Source of the DNA: Corella eumyota
Taxonomy: Eukaryota > Chordata > Ascidiacea > Phlebobranchia > Corellidae
DNA: 64,000 nucleotides
Direction of reading: 5' to 3'
NCBI GenBank assembly: GCA_963082875.1
Contig: OY720102.1
Span: 13,242,990 to 13,306,989, forward strand
Under the pieces are notes generated by a model that made no database searches, was not told the origin of the DNA, and saw only the letters and a list, made by a program, of their open reading frames with translations. Made by a program: the position numbers and the translations under genes. Each line of letters opens with the position of its first letter. Positions within the stretch are counted from its first letter, which is position 1. Shown one piece after another: positions 23,501 through 30,331 of this stretch.

Positions 23501-25597
23501 TATTAGTGGTTGTAACATCACAGAAGTTGGTGGATTGGCCATTGCTAGAAGTTGTTCAAAACTAACACATACTGTAAGTATATAACTTTATTAGCTGGTT
23601 TTTTTGAAGTTATTTATTTAAACAAGCACTAGATTTAAATAACATTTATTATTAAAATTACTTTATGTAACAACAAAACTTTTTTATTTAGTTTATAGAA
23701 ATATAAACACAAATTTATTTTCAATTTTATAACAAGAAGTAGAAAAGATTACAATGCCCATTAACTTTAACAATGAGTCATTGTTAATTTACAGTCTATT
23801 GTATTATATTTAAATGAAATTATTTTGTGTATTTCCTCAGGATCAAATTATTTAAAAATTAAAAGTTTTAAAGAAATATTTAAAACAAAATTACTTTATA
23901 AACTTTTGGAGAATTTTAAACTTAAAATAAACAAAAATAATTAAATTTAACAATTAATACATTATTTTTAGTGACATTAAACAAATTCAATTTTAAACAT
24001 TTAAATGTTTTGGCTCATTTATTAAAAAAAATTTATTAATTAACAATAAAATTTTATTAAAACAATAAATGTGATAATAAGTAAATTTTAATTAAAGTTT
24101 AAATATTCTAAATATATAACAAGTTAGTAAAAATTAAATATTGGTCATTTTTGTGTTAATTCAAAATTTTATTTATTATTATTTTTATAAAGTGTTTTGT
24201 TAAACTGTTTTTTATCCAAGTTATTTTAATTAAAGTAACTTTTAATTAAGTAAAATATAAATTTTGTTTTAGATAAAGTTGGACTTAAGAGGGAACAAAA
24301 TCGGTGATGAAGCTGCAACATTACTGGGTGAGGTTATTGACAAGTTTGAGGGACTTAATATTAGTTATTGTCGCTTCACAGAAGTTGGTGGATTGGCCAT
24401 TGCTAGAGCTTGTTTAAAATTAACAAATACTGTAAGTATATTACTTTATTGCTTGGTATTTTTAGATTTATTATTTAAACAAGCAGCAGATTATAACATT
24501 TAATATTAAAATTGCTTTATGTAATAACAAACTTTTCAATCGATAAAAATATAAACACAAACTTATTTTTCAATTTTATTAACAAAAAGTAAAAATCGTC
24601 ACAATGCCCATAACATTTAACAATGGTTCATTGTTAAGTTACAATCTATTAATATTTTTTTTAAATTAAGTTTTGTATTTTTCCTATTTTGAAATAATTA
24701 AAAATTAATAAAATGTTTTTTATCAAATTTCCGGTATAACTTAAGAGTATCGATGAATTTTTTTTATTTATATTATTTGTAATTTATGTTAATTAGTAGT
24801 TTAAGTTATTTTATTTTAACTTACTTACTAAAGTTAACTACAACAATTAAATTTACTAATTCAATAATTATCGGACTAATAGTTGTTTTAAATTAATTAT
24901 TTGAATTAGAGTAATTTTTAAATTAAGTAAAATATAAATTTTGTTTACAATAAAGTTATACATTTGATATTAAAATTGATTTGTTTAAACAAAACTTTAA
25001 TTTTAATTAAATTTATGATTTTGTAAAAAAAGTTAAACAGTCACAATGCCTATTAACTTTAACAATGGTCCATTGTTAAGTTACAATCCATTGTATGAAT
25101 ATTTACTAAAATAAGTTTTAGTATTTGTTAGTAATCAAATTATTTGAAAATTAAAAGTTTTAAAAATTAATAAATGCAACATGTAACCTAACTACAAGAA
25201 CAATTTAAATCTTTAGAAAATGTTTCAATTTAACAATAATTATTTTTTATAGTTAACTTAAACAAATTAAACAAATTTAATTAAACAAAACTTAAACAAA
25301 TTTAATTGTAAACTTTAAAATATTTCATTGAAGTTACAAAAAGCAAATTATAATTTAACAATAAAACTTTATTTTAAACTATTGGTGTGCTAATGATAGA
25401 TTTTAATTAAAGTTTAAATGTTTCAGATGAAAATGTTGAATATCAGTGACAACAATCTTGGATATGAGTGTGCTGTTGCTTTCTCATCATGTCTCCACAA
25501 CATTCAATACTTAGATGTAAGGATTTGTGGTTTTACTGAGGATGGGAAAAAACTATTGAGGAAAGCAAGCAAAAAAGTTTCAAATATGAAACTGTAA
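2246..25597 (+). CDS. NACHT-LRR (NLR) receptor gene, 5' incomplete, whole exon chain
   Basis: This is the overall model. Exons: 2246-2289, 2447-2519, 3334-3383, 3556-3628, 4816-4865, 5026-5104, 7397-7446, 7550-7622, 15365-17172, 18097-18255, 18952-19110, 23415-23573, 24273-24431, 25427-25597. All have AG acceptors and GT donors, and every junction keeps frame: the small exons alternate phase 1 and phase 0, the NACHT exon starts in phase 1, and the LRR exons are phase 0 at both ends. No initiation codon or N-terminal effector domain (CARD, death, pyrin) is seen, so the start probably lies left of the window. By family, NLRs are cytoplasmic sensors that oligomerise through NACHT when LRRs bind ligand. 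Introns carry hAT, Gypsy, Copia and Harbinger insertions. Alternative use of the repeated exons is possible but unproven. Confidence 0.75.
3334..3628 (+). CDS. NLR small exon pair 2 (A2 3334-3383, B2 3556-3628)
   Basis: A2 (50 nt) reads STFNENVQPRSSASNQ after the shared Gly codon. B2 (73 nt) reads EQPEESQTPDPHEVVPEP then RRRQNE. Together they make 123 nt, exactly 41 codons, so pairs can be added or skipped without shifting frame. B2 differs from B1 at only a few bases, which suggests recent duplication or conversion of this pair. The intron after it (3,629-4,815) shows nothing recognisable apart from AT-rich sequence. Confidence 0.6.
4816..5104 (+). CDS. NLR small exon pair 3 (A3 4816-4865, B3 5026-5104)
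   Basis: A3 (50 nt) reads STFSENVQPRSSASNQ. B3 is 79 nt, two codons longer than its siblings, and is the most divergent (EHSGKSQTPAKTYKKEFP then VPRKRQNK), but it still ends in phase 1 with a strong gtaagt donor. The hAT transposon at 5,117 begins only 12 bases past this exon, just inside the intron. Confidence 0.55.
5117..7281 (+). mobile_element. hAT DNA transposon, ZBED-type, broken
   Basis: The element is 2,165 bp. Its ends are inverted repeats: cagtggtttccaaact on the left and agtttggaaatcactg on the right, followed by subterminal 'ggtacgcga' motifs repeated at both ends. An 8-bp target duplication, gtttaagc, lies at 5109-5116 and 7282-7289. CA/TG ends with an 8-bp duplication are the hAT signature. 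It sits just after NLR exon B3, in the same orientation as the host gene. Confidence 0.9.
5458..7081 (+). pseudogene. hAT transposase, ZBED5/FAM200-like, degraded
   Basis: The first frame (5458-6135) has an N-terminal BED-type zinc-finger region (CVVCMKTL followed by HLITNHPDK) and the start of the RNase H-like core (IQLDESTDVTNNAQL). It breaks at 6135, where a T run shifts the frame. Core sequence resumes as GCTTDGASSMLGHKSGF in another frame. About 6240 and about 6325 look like internal deletions that remove much of the central core. A second frame (6258-6953) carries SRGNATRRLFELRDELLQFF, and a further shift near 6945 leads to the C-terminal stretch ending at 7081. The encoded enzyme cannot be functional. 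The family is the one domesticated as ZBED5/FAM200 proteins in vertebrates, but this copy shows no sign of domestication. Confidence 0.85.
7397..7622 (+). CDS. NLR small exon pair 4 (A4 7397-7446, B4 7550-7622)
   Basis: A4 (50 nt) reads STSNKNEQPRSPAPNQ. B4 (73 nt) reads EQFKEIQTSVSHEVNPEP then RRIQNE and ends with the first base of a Gly/Asp codon. The next exon in the model, the NACHT exon at 15365, begins with AT and so completes an Asp codon. That phase match is the main argument that the module array and the NACHT exon belong to one gene. The intron between them is 7.7 kb and filled with retroelements. Confidence 0.6.
7900..8614 (-). mobile_element. Gypsy element fossil, RT part
   Basis: On the - strand a degraded reverse-transcriptase region is readable (about 8,270-8,380), with motifs of the type NGYWQVPL and FVMP that are typical of Gypsy RT. 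It is heavily decayed with many breaks. The Copia element at 8,620 was inserted into it; the matching integrase part continues at 13,451. Confidence 0.55.
8620..8914 (-). repeat. Copia LTR (element 3' side)
   Basis: 295 bp with TG...CA ends, identical as far as I can read to 13151-13445. It lies directly downstream of the coding frame, which ends 18 bases inside the element. Confidence 0.93.
8933..13117 (-). CDS. Copia Gag-Pol polyprotein
   Basis: A fossil-type mobile-element gene of 1,394 residues in a single frame. Parts in order from the N terminus: a Gag region with a CCHC knuckle (CVICDSIMHWAAKC), a protease region (VLDTACTKTV), an integrase with an HHCC-type head and a DDE core, a reverse transcriptase with the YVDDF motif, and an RNase H region near the C terminus. 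The order integrase then RT places it in Copia rather than Gypsy. The frame looks whole. A decayed relative is at 53.7-55.1 kb. Confidence 0.93.
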   Translation of the reverse strand: MSSVSRKSPPKFGEETSYSAWRKKIDMWQLITPVDKKEQGIVVLLEALEGNQKAEKAVEELSTIQLHATDGLEKILVKLDSAFKSEKVDDAYGSYRAFNDYVKPEHLSMSDYILEFEHLYHKMSSNEMVLPDSVLGFKLIDGANLNDNERRLVLTMASDLKFVSIKSALKRIFENSYQSTSTMTIKQEAFYSKERFRNRDYKKSKYFDPKKNFNKLDKFGNITRCVICDSIMHWAAKCPHNTRPYKEKFPASIKEVEDVSVVLFSKISSASEIFMCETMGSAVLDTACTKTVCGIKWYTNYIDHLSKEMRNKILSAASCTSFRFGDGRQVVSFKKSRIPASIGDKFCFIDVEIIKEDLPLLLSKSSLKKANSKIDLKNDKIEMFGKNINVFFSTNGHYCIDITPKNKVLTKPREEILLSKDMSPPEQKKVVQKLHKQFGHASATNLERLLENANALTKELSIVIKEEISKCDICLRHKKNVPRPVVGLPWAQQFNETVAMDLHELEPNLWFFHMIDMFTRYSNAVIIRNKTSTVIANNFLKHWISLFGAPRNVLSDNGREFNNEEFHDLCGNFNISVLTTPSYSPWSNGLCERHNAVLTETLLKTKSDVKCNWDIALAWSLSAKNAMINSYGFSANQLVFGQNSNLPSTIDDKLPALEGKTQSMTVGAHISALHSARRAFIETESSEKIRRALRKQTRRNGETFLIGEKVYYKREDVNVWKGPANVLGQDGPIVFIRHGGQYIKAHTCRVQRINENQSDLDDQEEITPLRIQPKTQNDNDIITKPCSKKQIPIEESSSEEELEKPNQVEDPSHLAIQPLKLKLFTGQTVQFNNEHGIECTASILNRAGKATGRYKNAYNVKFIEPEDLRNTNTWINFDKVQNFKVMRSETQTEEIQEVSSDLFYDAKIAELNSWKANGVYKEVKHTGQHCISVRWICSIKEKDDQKIAKARLVARGFEELNKEKLIKESPTCSKDALRMIISLSLQKNWQVKSIDIKTAFLQGDLVEREILLKPPIESNCPKDIVWKLQKCVYGLADASKAWYNKVRNFMFEAGAKISKMDSALFYWHNGKQLYGMISVYVDDFLWSGTENFEKTVIKNLRQTFKIGEENKNQFKYIGLNIFQSNQGITLTQKSYVDSLKQIQINLNHLTTNEDTITSAERDELRSRIGQLLWLSGQTRPDVSFDVCMLSTNFEDAKIKDLIACNKVIRKVQSKELFLTFRNLGDTKDLKIVVYTDAAFANLRNGGSQGGYLIFLVGKDHTCNLLSWQSKRIRRVTRSTLAAETLALSDGIEAALFINALFSELYYGEVKFDKLPIVGITDNHSLYDAVYSTKSVIDKRLRIDVGSLREMIARKEVNEIKWVNTKDQLADCLTKHGVHGMLLSSVIQKGMLSFI
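13151..13445 (-). repeat. Copia LTR (element 5' side)
   Basis: 295 bp with TG...CA ends, matching 8620-8914 base for base as far as I can read. The polyprotein start lies about 30 bases inside it. Confidence 0.93.
13451..14600 (-). mobile_element. Gypsy element fossil, integrase part
   Basis: On the - strand, about 13,890-14,120, a degraded integrase segment is readable: VGRFNGSIKSMLKRL then a region resembling the usual TGF.P.EL.YGR tract. A further integrase piece lies about 14,200-14,300. This is the other half of the fossil at 7,900-8,614, separated by the Copia insertion. Old, with many breaks. Confidence 0.6.
14601..15052. other. AT-rich intron stretch, no gene seen
   Basis: No exon or open frame is supported. 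The text 'ggttgctagtcaaac' near 14,600 loosely resembles 'ggttgccagttaatcc' near 55,688, next to another Gypsy fossil, so this may be the decayed LTR side of that family. The resemblance is weak. Confidence 0.3.
15053..15153 (+). repeat. tRNA-derived SINE fragment
   Basis: It contains a B-box-like gggttcgattccc and the SINE body start 'atgctgtagcgctcttaa' shared with the copies at 28.5, 29.9 and 37.4 kb. It is truncated and lacks the conserved downstream body. It lies about 210 bases before the NACHT exon. Confidence 0.65.
15365..17172 (+). CDS. NLR gene: NACHT domain exon
   Basis: This 1,808-nt exon is open throughout, encoding about 602 residues, with acceptor ttttag and donor gtaagc. It starts in phase 1 and ends in phase 0. 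The first 130 residues are polar, with a basic Lys-rich helix just before the nucleotide-binding domain. Walker A GHAGTGKST is at 15763-15789, Walker B ILIFDGLDEAD at about 16006-16038, and a sensor-like FITSRPR at 16144-16164. All key ATP-binding residues are present. The C-terminal third, with FSHLTWQELFAAMY, fits the winged-helix and superhelical part following NACHT in NLRs. By family it is an ATP-dependent oligomerisation switch in the cytosol. An ATG at 15562 is internal to the open exon and need not be the start. Confidence 0.92.
17173..18096 (+). other. Intron between NACHT exon and first LRR exon
   Basis: AT-rich, with no exon or element end. Its sequence partly resembles the introns after each LRR exon, including the same palindrome at 17384-17400, so the duplicated exon-intron units appear to derive from this interval. 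Confidence 0.6.
17384..17400. promoter_or_regulatory. Palindrome aacaatgg-t-ccattgtt, inverted SOX-like sites
   Basis: A perfect inverted repeat of 8-base arms around a single T. Each arm fits the SOX HMG-box core (WWCAAWG). The same element recurs after nearly every LRR exon. Binding is inference; the repetition may only reflect duplicated introns. Confidence 0.35.
18097..18255 (+). CDS. NLR gene: LRR exon 1
   Basis: 159 nt, 53 codons, phase 0 at both ends, acceptor gttttag, donor gtgagt. It encodes two ribonuclease-inhibitor-type LRRs: LNLSDNEIGDETAILLGEV, then a second unit with LNIRWCRITKVG. The two residues before the conserved Cys are RW here and differ in every sibling exon. The upstream 'aagtaaaatataaattttg' tract and the acceptor are shared by all LRR exons. 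Confidence 0.9.
18952..19110 (+). CDS. NLR gene: LRR exon 2
   Basis: 159 nt, phase 0-0, 855 bases after LRR exon 1 with a highly similar intron between, so the exon and intron duplicated as a unit. It reads LDLSENKIGDKTATLLGEV and LGIRVCNITEVG. The variable pair is RV. Its following intron carries the Harbinger element. The exon at 56991 is its counterpart in the second block. Confidence 0.9.
20093..21112 (+). pseudogene. Harbinger (HARBI1-like) transposase, degraded
   Basis: Open for 20299-20760 only. The first catalytic Asp is visible in VVGAIDGTHIPIVSPG. The second Asp region (WPGSTYDS) is readable at about 20,673 but in another frame. A LLGDNGYP motif follows at about 20,755, and the Glu region (TRSRIEQSFGILKQRF) is at about 20,855. 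All four family landmarks survive, but several stops and at least two frameshifts separate them. HARBI1-type transposases cut at TWA targets, in agreement with the TAA duplication. Confidence 0.8.
21218..22325 (+). pseudogene. Harbinger accessory Myb/SANT-MADF-like protein, degraded
   Basis: The N-terminal part (about 21,218-21,540) reads as a trihelix-like region with KKSWVDLTKKFN. The C-terminal part (about 22,135-22,320) is a Lys-rich helix: EIHILTKKLLIKNQEIKIKE. In Harbinger elements such a protein binds the ends and imports the transposase. Stops interrupt it. A better-kept version of the N-terminal part lies in copy 2 at about 58,770-59,090. Confidence 0.6.
23415..23573 (+). CDS. NLR gene: LRR exon 3
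   Basis: 159 nt, phase 0-0. Reads LNLSGNKLGDEAATLLGEV and LNISGCNITEVG; the variable pair is SG. It ends in KLTHT rather than KLTNT. No exon in the second block corresponds to it exactly: that block goes from the Harbinger-bearing intron straight to a counterpart of exon 4. Confidence 0.9.
24273..24431 (+). CDS. NLR gene: LRR exon 4
   Basis: 159 nt, phase 0-0, 858 bases after exon 3. Reads LDLRGNKIGDEAATLLGEV and LNISYCRFTEVG. The variable pair is SY, and the conserved Ile after Cys-x is Phe here. Its downstream intron matches that after 60859, so the two are counterparts. Confidence 0.9.
24920..24965 (+). pseudogene. Relic of a lost LRR exon start
   Basis: The lead-in shared by all LRR exons ('aagtaaaatataaattttgtt') is present and is followed by 'acaataaagtta', a damaged acceptor and the first codons. 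Intron-type sequence then resumes. It was an LRR exon unit that lost its coding body. The same relic is at 61,528. Confidence 0.5.
25061..25077. promoter_or_regulatory. Palindrome aacaatgg-t-ccattgtt, inverted SOX-like sites
   Basis: Identical to the one at 17384. It is kept perfect although the LRR exon upstream of it has been lost, which argues mildly for function or for slow local decay. Confidence 0.35.
25427..25597 (+). CDS. NLR gene: terminal LRR exon
   Basis: 171 nt with stop, acceptor tttcag, phase 0 start. Reads MKMLNISDNNLGYECAVA, then LDVRICGFTEDGKKLL, and ends VSNMKL-stop. The stop lies in 'ctgtaagtt', which is also a perfect donor, so splicing onward cannot be excluded; the simplest reading is a stop. 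Its partner at 61987 differs mostly in the four residues before the conserved Cys. Confidence 0.8.
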   Translation: MKMLNISDNNLGYECAVAFSSCLHNIQYLDVRICGFTEDGKKLLRKASKKVSNMKL

Positions 25598-27693
25598 GTT
25601 TTGTTTACTATACAACATTATTTAAACATATTTACTATAGAACAAACATATTTAATATATTTAAATCCCTTTACTAGAATAAATTAAAACTAACTTTTAA
25701 TAAAAAAGGGTTTTTAACAGTTTTAAGTCTACCTTTTATTTTTGTAGATAAGTTATTACATATTTTGTTTTGTAACATTCTATTTTCAATTTTTTTTTTA
25801 AATGGTTGATAATTTTAAGGCATACATTTACATTTTACTACGCAAAAAGAATAACTTCAAATTTAAACACAAATACAAACCCCTAAAACACGTTAGTTTA
25901 AACCCTCTAAAACATGTTATTTCAACTGTCGATTTGTTTTTATTTAGGAATTTATAATCAACCACTTTCCAGTTATAAAGTAACTGAAGCATTGAATAAA
26001 GTAAGTTTTTACCTTACCATAAATATTAGTGATTTAATAAATTTTAAGTATTTGTTAAAATTATTTTTAAAAATGTTGATAATTTTACTCAATAATTAAA
26101 TTAGATTTTAGCAAAATTACACTCACTTATATTTAACTAGGTTGTGGCCCTGAAATCATGGAAACTTTTTTTATTTTGTTTGAATAAAAACTTTTCTGTG
26201 CAAAAAAGTAAATTGTAAGAAAATGGAAAAGTTAGAAAAGCTATTTTTAAAGTTATTTTCATTCATTATTTGGTCTTTAGTATTTTGTGTTGTATACAAC
26301 GTGCTCTTTATTGTATAAGTGCTAATTTTAGTTTTTAATTCATTTCACAGTTTTATTTTCAATTATTAATTTTTATTCATTATTTGGTCTTTAGTATTTT
26401 GTGTTGTATACAACGTGCTCTTTATTGTATAAGTGCTAATTTTAGTTTTTAATTCATTTCACAGTTTTATTTTCAATTATTAATTTTCACTCATTATTTG
26501 GTCTTTAGTATTTTTGTGTTGTAAACAATGTGCTCAGATAAGTGCTAATTTTTACTATATTTGATTTTGTAGAAATATTGGGAATAATTTACTTCTATTG
26601 AACTGTTTGTTTATTTAAGTTTAAAATTAATTCCATTGTTAAAAAATGCATTTTAATGAGGTAGTGTGCATGTGCTTTACTAATATGTAGTTTTGTGTAG
26701 TTTTTAGTAGGGATCTTTAGGTTTTAATGTTGTTATTTTCTATATATATATTAAATGTTGGCAGGAAACCTCTTCTAATATAAAACTTTTGCATAAATGA
26801 CAATATTAAACATTATTTTACTTGTATCTTATTAACCTATAAAAACATTTCAACTCCTTTATTGCTTTATATGTGCTACAATAGAGGCATAAAGGGCATG
26901 GCTTTAACATTTTTCTTGTATTCAGCCAGTTAAAATGAATTTTAAAGATGTATGTCAATTAGTACAAATAATATTTTAATGAAATTTTGAATCTTTTCTA
27001 TTATTTGGACCCAGGACATTATTTGACTTGCCACCACTGTTGTATGTTAACTTGAGTCTTGTGTAGTTATTGTAGATGTGCTTTTAAGTGCTTGTATGTT
27101 ATGCAAATATTAATTCTTCACCGCTTGCCAAACACTTTGTAGAAGCGATTAAAATTCCTAGTTATTCAGCAATATTGTGTTTTATTTGTAACGATGCTTA
27201 TAAGATCATGTTTAAATATCCAGCAATGTTAAATAATATTTAAAGTACTTTACTGAAACAATCGCAATCTTAACAATTCTTCCTTTCCCACAAAAAGACT
27301 TAAGTTCATACTTGGACAAATAAGTTTTCAGTAAATTTAAGAAAAGTTGCCCATAAACAACTTGTCTTCCAGTAAGTGTATAGGGTCATCCTTAAAACAA
27401 AAAAATTTACTGTTTTCTTAACAATCCTATAAATTACCTTTACAAGCCTACACCTACACACTTATTTTTAATAATATTTATCTCTTAAAATGTTTTGAGG
27501 ATAAACGTTACGCAACAACAGATGTTTTAACAAATTCGATAAACACAAAACAGCGTAAACTTTTGCTCGTACAAGTTTTGGGATTTTTAGTTTTGCGAAA
27601 ATTTTACGAAATTGCACGAAATAATAAGACCATTTTAAAAAGTTGTGTTTAAATTATATATTTGGTAGTGGTTGGTATAGTTAAAAGGTAACC
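25598..27693. other. Intergenic stretch between NLR gene and TXNL4A
   Basis: AT-rich. About 25,810-26,885 has no counterpart in the second block and includes a 114-bp tandem repeat. About 26,890-27,693 is well conserved with 62,370-63,184, so it probably includes the TXNL4A upstream region and first-exon leader. A possible 53-nt exon at 25948-26000 is listed under rejected items. Confidence 0.5.
26263..26560. repeat. 114-bp tandem repeat, about 2.5 copies
   Basis: Units begin at 26263, 26377 and 26491 (tcattatttggtctttagta). The first two are almost identical; the third diverges after about 45 bases. Confidence 0.85.
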
Positions 27694-29056
27694 ATGTCGT
27701 ACATGCTTTCCCATCTTACAAACGGCTGGCAAGTCGATCAATCGATTTTAAACGAGCAAGAAAAAGTTGTCGTGATTCGGTTCGGTCACGATTGGGACCC
27801 GGCCTGCATGAAAATGGACGAGGTATTTAATGATTTTAAATATAAATAAGTTCAATAATGTTTGAGTTGGTACCGGCGTCGAATTTTAATATTTTCACGT
27901 ATTAAGAAACGATATTTTAGACAAAATTTTAGGTAAACTAGGCATAAGTTTAATATTTTTGCTGAAAAAGTGGATTTGTGTTATTTTCTTAGACTTTTTA
28001 GAAATATGTTTTTAATGTTTAAAGAAAGTTTAATTAAAATTAATTTAGTACAGAAAATTAAGTTTCTATAGAATAATATTCTGTGTAGTGTTAAGGTGCC
28101 ATAATTTTAAATTTAAAAAAACAAAATGTTTTATTGATAAAATTAAGTTTTTTTTGATCATTCTGAGAAATATTTAATTTGGACGTTTATACAACACAAA
28201 TATTTTGCTTTAGAATTCTGTATGTGACATTTTAATAAATCAACAATTTTTAATGTTTAGACCTTGTATAGTATAGCTGACAAAGTGAAGAACTTTGCTG
28301 TTGTTTACTTAGTTGACATTACTGAGGTGCCAGATTTCAACAAAATGTACGAATTTCACGACCCCTGCACATCTATGTTCTTATACAGGTTGTTGTTCAC
28401 ATTAAGAATGTTATTTTGTTAACACAAGTATTAAGCATTAGAAAGACTAACCCGCAGTTTGCGGTTTGATTCTCATTAATTCTGTGAACCGGCAGCGTTG
28501 TGTAGTGGCTAGAACACTTGGCTTCACTACATGAGGTTCTGGGGTTGATTCCCACTGCTTTTATGCTGTAGGGCCCTTAGGTAAGGCATTATAAACGACA
28601 TAAACTTCTGCTAAGCCAACACTTAATCAGCAGCATAAATACTGGACAGTTATAATTCATATAACATCCCAAACTGGCAAAGTAAACTCAAGACTGGGTT
28701 AGGGTAACAAATGTTACTCTATGTTTAAGTCATGAAGTCAACATTTATACATTAAGCATAAATTAAAACATGAAAAAATGTCCAATCAAGTTTAGTTAAG
28801 TATTAAAATTAGGTTTAAAATATTCACACTTTATTAACTGAATAAAAACGTTTTCAGGAACAAGCACATAATGATCGATCTTGGGACGGGAAACAACAAC
28901 AAGATTAACTGGCCGATGAAGGATAAACAGGAGATGATTGACATTCTAGAGACAATATTTGGGGGGCAAGAAAGGGGAAGAGTTTGGTGGTTTCCCCAAA
29001 GGATTACTCAACAAAATATTGATATTAACAAGCGGGCATATTCTGAAATTTATTAA
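27694..29056 (+). CDS. TXNL4A: TXNL4A/Dim1 (U5 snRNP thioredoxin-like protein), copy 1, C-terminal frameshift
   Basis: Exons 27694-27822, 28261-28388 and 28858-29056, with correct splice sites and phases. The protein matches the 142-residue chordate Dim1: it starts MSYMLSHLTNGWQVDQSI, has FGHDWDPACMKMDE, DITEVPDFNKMYEF, and HIMIDLGTGNNNKINW. Dim1 is a thioredoxin-fold component of the U5 and tri-snRNP, essential for pre-mRNA splicing in the nucleus. In exon 3 the frame after GQERGR reads VWWFPQRIT. One extra base near 28982 would give the family's LVVSPKDYSTKY and a stop at 29020-29022, so a 1-nt deletion (or sequencing error) has replaced the last residues. Intron 2 holds a SINE. Either a damaged duplicate or an assembly error; copy 2 starts at 63185. 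Confidence 0.85.
28489..28740 (+). repeat. tRNA-derived SINE in TXNL4A intron 2
   Basis: tRNA-like head with an A-box region (gtgtagtggctagaac) and B box (ggttgattccc, about 28543), then a body with 'atgctgtagggcccttag', 'acttctgctaagccaac' and 'gactgggttagggtaac'. It is the same family, in opposite orientation, as 29,743-30,058 and 36,948-37,443. Confidence 0.85.
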
Positions 29057-29742
29057 AAGGTTTGTTTTCAGTTTAAAAAAATGAAGTTTATTTAAAACAC
29101 AAAATTTTAATAATTTAATTTTATGCGTGGTATCAAGTATTTATATTCGTTTTTTTTATAAGAATTCGAAAATTTTTTCAATTTTTTTTTTAAATTTCTA
29201 TTTTATTAATTTTTTTAGATGCCAACATAGAAGTTGAATGGATCGCACGTGAAGTCACGGATCGTAGTAGTCTCATGTCAGTCGTACAAGGATGTCATGT
29301 GGTCTTGCATATGGCCAGTGTCGTCGATCACTAGGAGTTAACCCACCATCAAAAATTATGGAAAACAAATGTTGGAGGTAGGCATTGTGATGTCATAAAT
29401 TACGTCGTTGTTATATTAGAATTCGACAACGTAGTTTATTTATTCTAGAACTTAAATGGTGCAGATTACTACAGCCTATTCTTTAATATATTATGAGGTC
29501 ATATAGGAACAATGAACGTGCTGGAGGCTTGTTGTGCAAACAATGTCGGTTATTGTCTCTATACGAGCTCAATCGAGGCTTTCGGACCAAAGTGAACCAT
29601 GGAACCACTAGTGGGTGCTAGTGAAGACACTATTTACTGTTACTCTTCTGTGACGTCATACAGAAGTACAAAGAAACCGCGAAGGAGCTTGTGCTGGAGT
29701 GGAACGAAAAAAAAGATGAAAAATGGAAACATTTTAGGTAAA

Positions 29743-30058
29743 GTCACATTTTTTTTATTTATTTTTTTATGTCTTTATCCTCGATGCGGGAAAGTCGAAC
29801 AAGTGTCCCAAACATAGAGTAACAATAGTTAGTTCAACCCAGTCTCAAGTTGCCTGTGGTAGTTTGAGCAATTATAAATAATATTTGTCCGATAATTATG
29901 CTGCTGATTAAGTGCTGGCTCAACAGAAATTTATATTGTTTATAACACCTTACTCAAGGGCGCTACAGCATGAGAGTAAGGGGGATTGAATCCACGACCT
30001 TATGGTGGTGTACCAAGTGTTCTTACTACTACACCACGCTGTCGGTCTACTCGGCATA
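29743..30058 (-). repeat. tRNA-derived SINE, reverse orientation
   Basis: The tRNA-like head lies on the right (about 30,000-30,055, with 'actacaccacgc' being the A-box complement), the B-box complement is 'gattgaatcc', and a T-rich tail complement is on the left. It is in an intron of the 3-beta-HSD-like pseudogene. It keeps 'ctgctgattaagtgctggc', which is the empty-site version of the target hit by a MITE in the 37-kb copy. Confidence 0.85.
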
Positions 30059-30331
30059 TAATTGTCTGCTTTTGTTCTTTTTATTATTGACAGCATAATA
30101 TTTTGTAGAAACTGGTCACTTGTGCACCGAAACTGGTCATGTGTGGTATTTATGGCGAAAATGACAACATCATCAAATCGATTCTTTTGCGCCATCTTGT
30201 GACTAAAGTAATCAAGTCTCTTATTCCACCAGAGGCGCTACAAACTCGAATGTACGTTGAAAACGTGACTTGGTATCATCATACCACGATTGGACGCGTC
30301 GCGTGCGGTCGTGTTTTGGTTTACAGTAAAA

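Noticed and set aside
25948-26000. A 53-nt open block between tttag and gtaagt, possible further NLR exon
   Set aside because: The phase left by the terminal LRR exon would lead to an immediate stop, and the block is absent from the second copy.
28489-28560. Possible tRNA gene (A and B box present)
   Set aside because: The text does not fold as a full tRNA and continues into a body shared with three other dispersed copies, so it is a SINE head.
30290-30331. Upstream extension of LINE ORF1 before the first ATG
   Set aside because: It depends on a TTG start, not normal for an animal element; 30332 is preferred.
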